Shown piece by piece: positions 7,755-13,258 of a DNA stretch of 27,128 nucleotides. The notes under the pieces were generated by a model. It had not been told where the DNA came from. It was given only the letters and a program-made list of their open reading frames with translations, and did not search any database. The stretch is taken from positions 1-27,128 of the forward strand of contig CAYSOX010000013.1 in the NCBI GenBank assembly GCA_964432825.1, in the 5' to 3' direction. Both the position numbers and the translations under genes were made by a program. Numbering within the stretch: the first letter of the stretch is position 1; every line of letters starts with the position of its first letter. Source of the stretch: UMGS1908 sp964432825 (GTDB taxonomy: Bacteria; Bacillota; Clostridia; Christensenellales; UBA1242).

Positions 7755-8279
7755 TTACTTAGATTTTTTCTTAGGTAGCAAAGTCACTACAACATTTCTA
7801 CCTTCAACTTTTGGTTCCTTGTCTTTATCGCCGACTTCATTACAAAGCGTGCAAAATTGATTGACAATCTCTATCCCCTTTGCGGAATATGCTTGCTGAC
7901 GCCCTCTCATTCTTAAAACTACTCGCACTTTGTTTTCGTCTGTTAAAAATCTTATGGCGTGCTTAGCCTTAATTTCCATATCGTGAAGTTCAATAGTCAT
8001 TGAAAGTTGAATTTCTTTAACCTCTATAACCTTTTGATTTTTCTTTAATTCACGAAGTTTTTTGGCTTGGTCGAACTTGTATTTTCCATAATCCATAATT
8101 CGGCAAACGGGCGGTGTTGCATTTGGGGAAATTTTAACCAAATCCAAATTGTACTCATCTGCTTTACGGTTGGCCTCGTCCGAACTCATTACTCCTAGTT
8201 GCTCGCCGTCTGGACCGATAACTCGAACCTCTTTATCGGTGATGTCGCGATTAACTTCTGTTTCTATCTTAGCGATAAT
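7755..8279 (-). CDS. infC: Translation initiation factor IF-3, AUU start codon
   Basis: IF-3 binds the 30S subunit, prevents premature 50S joining and proofreads start codons. Taken from ATT at 8279 the protein has 174 residues, the family norm. It begins IIAKIETEVNRDITDKEVRV, then IGPDGEQLGVMSSDEA, which is the conserved IF-3 N-domain. LVKISPNATPPVCRIMDYGKYK follows. The C-domain carries KEIQLSMTIELHDMEIKAKHAIRFL and the VRVVLRMRGRQQAY segment. The first ATG is at 8189, but starting there would delete the first 30 conserved residues. Upstream of 8279 an in-frame stop lies at 8303, and no ATG, GTG or TTG with suitable spacing exists. GGAGG (8286-8290) sits 6 bases before ATT. The gene heads an operon with rpmI, rplT and probably spoU. 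Confidence 0.96.
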   Translation of the reverse strand: MIAKIETEVNRDITDKEVRVIGPDGEQLGVMSSDEANRKADEYNLDLVKISPNATPPVCRIMDYGKYKFDQAKKLRELKKNQKVIEVKEIQLSMTIELHDMEIKAKHAIRFLTDENKVRVVLRMRGRQQAYSAKGIEIVNQFCTLCNEVGDKDKEPKVEGRNVVVTLLPKKKSK

Positions 8280-8290
8280 TACATTCCTCC
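8277..8290 (-). promoter_or_regulatory. infC ribosome binding site with AUU start
   Basis: GGAGG (8286-8290), a 6-base spacer and ATT (8277-8279). IF-3 discriminates against non-canonical start codons, so an AUU start lets the factor repress its own synthesis, as is established for E. coli infC. The spacer also contains an ATG directly followed by TAA (8281-8284 region). It is only one base from the GGAGGA and is unlikely to be used. Confidence 0.9.
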
Positions 8291-8424
8291 AAAAAATAAA
8301 TTAGAGTGAAACCCAAAAGTTTCACTCTTACCAATTCAACATAAATTCACAAATTATAATCATATAAAAAGGAAATATATTGACCAACAAAAATCTTTCA
8401 TTCGGTTGGTGAGAAGAAACTTCT
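8291..8424 (-). promoter_or_regulatory. infC leader: intrinsic terminator with candidate antiterminator (L20-leader type)
   Basis: Directly before the infC ribosome binding site the transcript can form a perfect 10-bp hairpin, AGAGUGAAAC/GUUUCACUCU (8319-8328 with 8303-8312, loop UUUUGG). It is followed by AAUUUAUUUUUU, an intrinsic terminator. Near the 5' end of the leader, AGAAGUUUC (8416-8424) can pair with GAAACUUUU (8315-8323). That duplex has 9 pairs including one G-U, and forming it would break the terminator. This architecture matches the L20-controlled infC leader known from Bacillus. Control by L20 here is inferred from gene content. Confidence 0.75.
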
Positions 8425-8443
8425 ACTTGTTTTCACGGGTAGT

Positions 8444-8472
8444 ATTATATATGATAAAATTACATTTGTCAA
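8444..8472 (-). promoter_or_regulatory. Perfect consensus promoter of the infC operon
   Basis: The minus strand shows TTGACA (8467-8472), 17 bases, then TATAAT (8444-8449). Initiation near 8437 gives a leader of about 158 bases before the AUU start, long enough for the attenuator. Confidence 0.95.
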
Positions 8473-8576
8473 GCATTTTAATTATTTTAAATAAAAATTT
8501 TTTTGGTTCATATAATACTCTTATTATTGTAAAGTTCCATATAAAAAATTCCCTTTATTATATTTTGAAATTAGGC

Positions 8577-8602
8577 TCCGTCGGTCTGACTGAACCTACG
8601 GA
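8577..8602. repeat. Solitary degenerate hairpin of the dispersed element
   Basis: TCCGTCGGT (8577-8585), an 8-base loop and ACCTACGGA (8594-8602) have the same 9-8-9 geometry as the hairpin at the start of the ~435-bp element (8719-8744), with one stem mismatch. It is probably a remnant of another copy. Positions 8473-8664 contain no gene. Confidence 0.7.
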
Positions 8603-8664
8603 ACAATGCGTCATTTCATTTATCGTTTGATATTTATGTAAATCTGGGGCGATTTGTTGTATAC

Positions 8665-8703
8665 ATGAAGACACCCGCCATAAATTGTGGCGGGTGTGCG
8701 GGA
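8665..8703. repeat. Truncated double-hairpin repeat (first hairpin only)
   Basis: ACACCCGCCA (8671-8680) pairs with TGGCGGGTGT (8688-8697) around TAAATTG. The following GGGACGGAT starts the second palindrome, but the sequence then switches to the ~435-bp element. This copy is therefore fused to, or interrupted by, that element. Confidence 0.85.
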
Positions 8704-8714
8704 CGGATTGTGGC

Positions 8715-9154
8715 AAGTTCCGTCGGTCTACCCGAACCGACGGACTATCCGTCCGCACCTTTATTCATCTTTTGGACTAAAAATACCAAAGCAGAACCCC
8801 GACAGGATCACCTAGTCGGGAACCCGTTTTGGTCTTTTTATCTCCAAAATCTAAATAAACTTGCTAGGTGTGAGGGCTGGCTTGAGGTGTGTTGTAATTG
8901 GAGAGAATTTATTATATTGCTATATGCTTGTGCTTTTCTGTTTTAGGGATTTTGTTTCTAAAATCTAAATAAACTTGCTAGAGGGAAAGTTTACGGGAGA
9001 AAGTTCGAAAATTATAATATCTCAACATTGTTCCCCATTGCCCAATTTTCCATAATTTGTAGGGGACGGATACTATCCGTCCCGTGCGTCAAAACTATGT
9101 TTTGATGCCTTTATGCAGGTTAAATAAATCACTTGCAACCTTATAGCATTTATT
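8715..9154 (+). repeat. Dispersed ~435-bp hairpin-rich element, copy II
   Basis: The first 187 bases (8715-8901) match 10504-10690 with essentially one difference. After a variable stretch the similarity resumes, from about 8950 to 9154 against 10740 to 10936. Structures inside: hairpin 8719-8727/8736-8744, a CCCGAC/GTCGGG hairpin near 8797-8821 followed by a T-run, and the palindrome with 10-base arms GGGACGGATA/TATCCGTCCC (9063-9083). No plausible protein is encoded. It behaves like a MITE or a mobile non-coding repeat, though a true terminal inverted repeat is not clear. Confidence 0.88.
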
Positions 9155-9199
9155 TGCATTAAAAGATTTTTTAATAAGTATGAAAATTTCGTTATATGT

Positions 9200-9255
9200 A
9201 TGAAGACACCCGCCATAAATTGTGGCGGGTGTGCGGGACGGATACTATCCGTCCC
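9200..9255. repeat. Double-hairpin repeat, full copy
   Basis: The first hairpin is ACACCCGCCA (9206-9215) with TGGCGGGTGT (9223-9232). Two bases later comes a 21-base palindrome with arms GGGACGGATA/TATCCGTCCC (9235-9255). The flanks TGAAGA and CTACATGTGAGAGTGCC recur at the copy near 12.8 kb. Confidence 0.9.
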
Positions 9256-9267
9256 CTACATGTGAGA

Positions 9268-9575
9268 GTGCCGTACCGAGGGTATGTTGGTTTGAAGAAT
9301 TTATAAAATTTAAAATTATTAATTGAGGGTGCCATGAGGGTTGTTAGTGCTTATTTAAAGTTAGGTTAAATTTTAAATTATAGATTGTTGTGCAGGTGCC
9401 GGACCGAGGGTAAGTTGGTTTGAAGAATTTGTAAAATTTAAAATTATTAATTGAGGGTGCCGTGAGAATTGTTAGTGTTTATTTAAAGTTAGGTTAAATT
9501 TTAAATTATAGATTGTTGTGTAGGTGCAGTGATTGTTGTGTAGATGCAGTGATTGTTATGTAGGTGCAGTGCGGG
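9268..9575. repeat. 128-bp tandem repeat plus 20-bp tandem tail
   Basis: Two near-identical units, 9268-9395 and 9396-9523, have an exact 128-bp period. Each splits into two GTGCC-headed halves of about 61 and 67 bases. They are followed by short units at 9524 and 9544 with a 20-bp period and a partial one at 9564. The array ends at the stop codon of the phosphodiesterase gene. It makes up most of the gene-free stretch that starts at the infC promoter. Confidence 0.9.
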
Positions 9576-9582
9576 ATTTAGT

Positions 9583-10305
9583 TTAGTATAGGTCTTGGAA
9601 AATGTAGTTTTGGGCAACTTTTTGGGCACGCTCTACATCTTCTGGAGTTTTGACCGTCCAACATATTACTGGAGTGTCTTTCAGCCTTTTTACATACTTA
9701 TTTGGCAGGTCTTGTAATTTGTAACTTATAAAGTTTGGCTCACATCTTTTGGCGAATTTTAGGCGTTTTAGGAAGTATTTTGTTACAAAACTTAAGCCCT
9801 TTTCACCCTCAAAGTAAGATGCCAAAAGTCCGCGTTTTACCGACGGAGCATTCAATTTGAACCACTCCAAAATTAGCGGGTTGAATGACTGAATTGCATA
9901 TTCCCCACTATAATCTTTTAATAGTTCCCAAAGTTCCTTTTCAAAATTTACGCCGTTAATATTCTTAATTTCAATTAGTATTGGAACTTTGCCTTGCACT
10001 AAGGATAAAACCTCTGAAAAAAGCGGAATTCTTTCGTTGGTTTTTAAAAGTTTTGCGTCCTTAATTTGGTCGTAATTTAGGTTATTTACATAGCCGTCTA
10101 TTTCGGTCATACGACTGAGTTTATCGTCGTGAAAAACGACAATTTGCTTGTCTTTGGTGACCCTTACATCCAACTCTATTGGTATATTTTTGTCTATGCA
10201 TAAGCTGAAAGATTTTAGGCTGTTTTCTGGAACGGTGTCGTTATTATGCAAACCGCGGTGTGCGATTGGGCGTTCTACTAGCCATGTATTGTGTATTGTA
10301 CTCAT
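9583..10305 (-). CDS. Cytosolic glycerophosphodiester phosphodiesterase (GDPD family)
   Basis: The enzyme hydrolyses glycerophosphodiesters from lipid turnover to glycerol-3-phosphate and an alcohol. The protein has 240 residues from ATG 10305, typical of the short UgpQ-like class. Catalytic-site motifs are present: AHRG followed by PENS, then ELDVRVTKD (metal-binding Glu and Asp) and VFHDDKLSRMT (second His). Later come the Lys of LIEIKN and a late WTVKTPEDVERA. There is no signal peptide or membrane segment, so it acts in the cytosol. Start: a GTG at 10314 would add three residues, but AGAGAG lies 8 bases before the ATG at 10305 and overlaps the GTG, so ATG is preferred. It is a single gene with its own promoter (10400-10428), and copies II and III of the dispersed element flank it. 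Confidence 0.92.
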   Translation of the reverse strand: MSTIHNTWLVERPIAHRGLHNNDTVPENSLKSFSLCIDKNIPIELDVRVTKDKQIVVFHDDKLSRMTEIDGYVNNLNYDQIKDAKLLKTNERIPLFSEVLSLVQGKVPILIEIKNINGVNFEKELWELLKDYSGEYAIQSFNPLILEWFKLNAPSVKRGLLASYFEGEKGLSFVTKYFLKRLKFAKRCEPNFISYKLQDLPNKYVKRLKDTPVICWTVKTPEDVERAQKVAQNYIFQDLY

Positions 10306-10366
10306 ATTAATCACTCTCTTTGTATGAATTTATCAAAGCGGATTGCAAATGCAGTCCATCAGGACG

Positions 10367-10385
10367 GAAAAATCACAGATTTTTC
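10367..10385. promoter_or_regulatory. Palindrome in the phosphodiesterase leader
   Basis: GAAAAATC (10367-10374), loop ACA, GATTTTTC (10378-10385) form a perfect 8-bp inverted repeat about 9-27 bases after the predicted transcription start. It could be an operator or a 5' stabilising hairpin. It lacks a following T-run on the coding strand, so it is not a terminator. Confidence 0.5.
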
Positions 10386-10399
10386 ACTATTTTATGTTT

Positions 10400-10428
10400 A
10401 TTATACACAATCAATAAAAAAATGTAAA
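10400..10428 (-). promoter_or_regulatory. Promoter of the phosphodiesterase gene
   Basis: The minus strand has TTTACA (10423-10428), a 17-base spacer and TATAAT (10400-10405). Initiation near 10393 gives a leader of almost 90 bases, longer than those of the other genes in this window outside the infC operon. Confidence 0.85.
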
Positions 10429-10500
10429 GTGAAATTATGATTTTATAACAAAAAAATAATTATTCCGCACGCCGATAGTAAGTTCCGTCGGTATTGGGCG

Positions 10501-10936
10501 GTAAAGTTCCGTCGGTCTACCCGAACCGACGGACTATCCGTCCGCACCTTTATTCATCTTTTGGACTAAAAATACCAAAGCAGAACCCCGACAGGATCAC
10601 CTAGTCGGGAACCCGTTTTGGTCTTTTTATCTCCAAAATCTAAATAAACTTGCTAGGTGTGAGGGTTGGCTTGAGGTGTGTTGTAATTGGTTTGTGGTAA
10701 AAAATTTGTTGAACTTTTTGTGTTGTTTTGGTGGTTTTGTTTCTAAAATTTAAATAAACTTGCTGGAGAGAAAGTTTACGGGAGAAAGTTTGAAAAATAT
10801 AACATCTCAACATTGTTCCCCATTGCCAAATTTTCCATAATTTGTAGGGGACGGATAGTATCCGTCCCGTGCGTCGCGATTTTTGTGGTGCATTTGTACA
10901 AGTTAAATAAATCCCTTCCAATTTATAGCATTTATT
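10501..10936 (+). repeat. Dispersed ~435-bp hairpin-rich element, copy III
   Basis: Same orientation as copy II (8715-9154). It includes the 9-bp hairpin (10508-10533), the CCCGAC/GTCGGG hairpin and the GGGACGGATA/TATCCGTCCC palindrome (10848-10868). Just before it, near 10490, AGTTCCGTCGGT is repeated as a partial hairpin arm. No protein is encoded. Confidence 0.9.
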
Positions 10937-11145
10937 GGTATATAATTATTTGTTTGATTATGTATTATGCGGGATATGAGGGCATTTAATTTTTAATTAT
11001 TGGCATTTAATTTTTAATTATTTGCATTTAATTATTTATTTGGTTATGCATTATGCGGAATATGAGGGCATTTTATTTTAAATTATTGGCATTTAATTTT
11101 AAATTATTGGTATATAATTATTTATTTGGTTATGTATTATGCGGG
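10937..11145. repeat. Nested AT-rich tandem array running into the rarA stop codon
   Basis: A 37-base segment beginning GGTATATAATTATTT and ending TTATGTATTATGCGGG occurs at 10937-10973 and 11109-11145, with a related copy near 11030-11060. Between them GCATTTAATTTTTAATTATT-like units of about 21 bases alternate. The last unit overlaps the final codons of rarA. No gene lies in 10429-11129. Confidence 0.85.
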
Positions 11146-12473
11146 TTGTGGGTGGAGGTTGGCTTGGTGGGAGTTTTGATGGCTTCTGCTATAGATTGCA
11201 TAAATTCTTTAATTTTTCGCTCGTTACCGTTTTCGGTTGGATTGTAAAATTTGGTGTTTTCTAGGAATTTTGGAAGGTAGGTTTGTTTTACATATCCGCC
11301 GTAGTTATGCGGGTATTTGTACTCGGCACGGTCTTCGTGGAGGAAGTTGTAATTTTTTAGGTGGTCGGGTACGGGGTCGGATTCGGTTTTATGCACGGCA
11401 TCTATACTTGAGTCGCGGGCTAGCACGACGGCATTACTTTTGGGGCTGGTGGCGGTGCAAATTATTGCATGAGTTAAGGGGATTAAGCCTTCGGGGGTTC
11501 CGAGGTTTTGGTAGGCGGTTAAAGCACTTACGGCGACAACCAACGCGTTGCTGTTTGCAAGCCCAACATCTTCTGATGTGTGGGCAATCAATCTTCTTGC
11601 TACCACTTGAGGGTCGACACCCGACTCAATCAGCCTAAAAGCCCAATATACCGCACCATCGGGGTCACTCCCGCGAAGGGATTTTCCGAAGGCTGAAAGC
11701 ATATCGTAATACATATCCTCGTCTATACTAAGAACTTTTCCGCCTGTGCATTCGGCGACTATTTCAGGGGTTATGGTGACAAGCCCAGTGCTGTCACTAT
11801 CGGTACTTTTAACCGCAAGTTCTAGCGAATTTAATGCAAAACGCAAGTCCCCACCCGAATTTTGAACCAAAGTATTTATTGCATCGTCGCCTATTTCAAT
11901 TTTGTATGCACCCAAACCGTTGGTTTCGTCTATCAAGGCACGCATTATGGCACTTTTTATGTCTTTGGCGGTGAGAGGCTTAAACTCAAAAACTCGGCAT
12001 CTAGAAACAATAGCACGCGTCATACTGTAAAAAGGGTTCTCGGTGGTGCTACCAATAAAAATAATGTATCCCTGCTCTATTGCGGACAACACACAGTCGC
12101 TTTGGGCTTTGCTCCAACGGTGGCACTCGTCTAGCAAAAGGTAGGTTTTTTTGCCGTACAACTCTTGGTCAGACTTCGCCTTTTCAATCACTGCTTTGGC
12201 ATCCGCAACCCCACTGCTGACGGCATTCAGTTTCACAAAATTGGCACCCGTGCCGTTTGCAATAATGCTTGCAAGCGTGGTTTTGCCCGTTCCTGGGGGT
12301 CCAAAAAAGATGGAACTGCCAATGGTTCCAGTTTTTACAAGCCTATTCAAAAGTTTGCCCTCGCCCAAAATGTGTGTTTGCCCAACAAAATTATCCAATG
12401 TGGTAGGTCGCATACGCTCGGCAAGTGGCGAAAATGTGTTTGGTTGATTGATGTTAAATAAATTGTTTTCCAT
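11130..12473 (-). CDS. rarA: Replication-associated recombination protein RarA (MgsA family AAA+ ATPase)
   Basis: RarA is a clamp-loader-like AAA+ ATPase acting at stalled replication forks together with the recombination machinery. It has 447 residues, the usual size. Early residues PLAERMRPTTLDNFVGQTHI (16-35) are characteristic. Walker A is GPPGTGKT (58-65), Walker B is LLLDECHR (112-119), sensor 1 is GSTTEN (141-146), and the AIVSRCR segment (154-160) carries the likely arginine finger. The C-terminal half has the tetramerisation-domain pattern GSDPDGAVYWAFRLIESGVDP and RRLIAHTSEDVGLA. Walker B carries Cys and Trp (DECHRW) where most relatives have DEIHRF. The final residues, NPHNT, are encoded by a repeat unit. 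The promoter is at 12480-12508, and the transcript is predicted to start on the ATG itself. Confidence 0.95.
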   Translation of the reverse strand: MENNLFNINQPNTFSPLAERMRPTTLDNFVGQTHILGEGKLLNRLVKTGTIGSSIFFGPPGTGKTTLASIIANGTGANFVKLNAVSSGVADAKAVIEKAKSDQELYGKKTYLLLDECHRWSKAQSDCVLSAIEQGYIIFIGSTTENPFYSMTRAIVSRCRVFEFKPLTAKDIKSAIMRALIDETNGLGAYKIEIGDDAINTLVQNSGGDLRFALNSLELAVKSTDSDSTGLVTITPEIVAECTGGKVLSIDEDMYYDMLSAFGKSLRGSDPDGAVYWAFRLIESGVDPQVVARRLIAHTSEDVGLANSNALVVAVSALTAYQNLGTPEGLIPLTHAIICTATSPKSNAVVLARDSSIDAVHKTESDPVPDHLKNYNFLHEDRAEYKYPHNYGGYVKQTYLPKFLENTKFYNPTENGNERKIKEFMQSIAEAIKTPTKPTSTHNPHNT

Positions 12474-12479
12474 AAACCT

Positions 12480-12508
12480 ATCTTACCACAAAATTAAAAT
12501 TATTGCAA
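12480..12508 (-). promoter_or_regulatory. rarA promoter, apparently giving a leaderless mRNA
   Basis: TTGCAA (12503-12508), a 17-base spacer ending in TGG, and TAAGAT (12480-12485) form a promoter with an extended -10. Counting from the -10, position +1 falls at 12473, the A of the rarA ATG. Consistent with this there is no proper ribosome binding site: the only purine run is AGG three bases before the ATG. Confidence 0.7.
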
Positions 12509-12531
12509 CATGTTTGGGAAAGGTTGTTTGA

Positions 12532-12690
12532 CACGCTTGGGGGAATATGACCGTTAGGGAGAATGTGACCGTTAGGAGAGGTTGCTTGACCATTGGTGAG
12601 AGGTTGTTTAACCATTAGGGGGGAGAGTTTTACCCGTTAGGGAGAGAGTTTTAACCGTTAGGAGAGGTTGTTTTACCATTAGGGGAAAAT
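12532..12690. repeat. Seven- to eight-unit array of ACCRTTAGG boxes at ~21-bp spacing
   Basis: Boxes of the form ACC(G/A)TTAGG begin at 12550, 12568, 12589, 12611, 12633, 12654 and 12675, with a degenerate one near 12532. Spacing is 18-22 bp, mostly 21-22. The intervening sequence GAGAGGTTGTTT is also partly conserved. The array starts about 25-40 bases upstream of the rarA -35. Between it and the next repeat (12700-12795) I see no gene. Confidence 0.8.
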
Positions 12691-12801
12691 TTGCTTGCGG
12701 TGGTAAGATAAAATAAGTTGATTTAATACAGTTGGTCGATTTTTAAGATTTTGTTTAATGCACGAAGATTTGTTTTTTTTGTATGAAGTTTTGTTTAATG
12801 C

Positions 12802-12857
12802 AAGAAGACACCCGTCACAATTTGTGACGGGTGTGCGGGACGGATACTATCCGTCCC
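12802..12857. repeat. Double-hairpin repeat with compensatory change
   Basis: ACACCCGTCA (12808-12817) pairs with TGACGGGTGT (12825-12834). Relative to the copies near 8.67 and 9.2 kb one C-G pair has become T-A, so the stem is kept. The GGGACGGATA/TATCCGTCCC palindrome follows at 12837-12857, and the shared flank CTACATGTGAGAGTGCC comes after it. Confidence 0.9.
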
Positions 12858-12869
12858 CTACATGTGAGA

Positions 12870-13110
12870 GTGCCATACCGATGGTAAGTTGGTTTGAAGA
12901 ATTTGTAAAATTTAAATTATGGATTGTTATGCAAGTGCCGTGAGGGGTGTTAGTGTTTATTTAAAGTTTGGTTAAAAATTTAAAATTATGGATTGTTACG
13001 TAGGTGCAGTACGGAGTGTGAGTTGATTTAAGGGATTGCAAAATTTGAGATTTTTAATTGTGGGTGCCGTAACGAGTATGAGTTGGATTGAAGGTTTTGT
13101 AAGAATTTTT
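12870..13110. repeat. Diverged GTGCC-headed tandem units
   Basis: Units begin with GTGC at 12870, 12935, 13004 and 13064, spaced 60-69 bases. They are homologous to the half-units of the 128-bp array at 9268-9523 but more diverged. As at 9.2 kb they follow directly after a double-hairpin repeat, so the two sequences form one composite element. No gene is present between the rarA promoter and 13259. Confidence 0.8.
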
Positions 13111-13135
13111 TATTGACAAAAATTTTGAGAATATC

Positions 13136-13166
13136 AAAAGCCCTAAACATTTGGTTTAGGGCTTTT
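13136..13166. terminator. Long hairpin terminator downstream of the lipoprotein gene
   Basis: A perfect 13-bp stem AAAAGCCCTAAAC/GTTTAGGGCTTTT has a 5-base loop. The stem itself supplies the T-run on either strand. It lies about 93 bases after the stop codon of the lipoprotein gene, with no other gene on the plus side, so it most likely ends that transcript. Confidence 0.85.
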
Positions 13167-13258
13167 GAGTTGTAAACTCAATTAAAATTTATGAGTTGTG
13201 TTTACTTTAGTTGTTAAAGTTTTAAAACGCTTTTATAAAAATATTATGTTTTAGTTTA

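Noticed and set aside
7755..8189. infC starting at ATG 8189
   Set aside because: This would remove 30 conserved IF-3 residues, and no ribosome binding site precedes it. ATT 8279 with GGAGG is far better.
8665..8946. 93-codon plus-strand frame in the dispersed element, and a 93-codon minus-strand frame at 10640-10921
   Set aside because: The two frames lie in corresponding copies but on opposite strands and do not encode the same protein. The element shows structure conservation, not coding conservation.
10303..10314. GTG 10314 as start of the phosphodiesterase
   Set aside because: The GTG abuts the AGAGAG ribosome binding site, whereas ATG 10305 has correct spacing.
12532..12690. CRISPR array
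   Set aside because: Units are about 21 bp with no constant-length unique spacers, repeats are degenerate, and no cas gene is present. The same holds for the arrays at 3181, 6187 and 9268.
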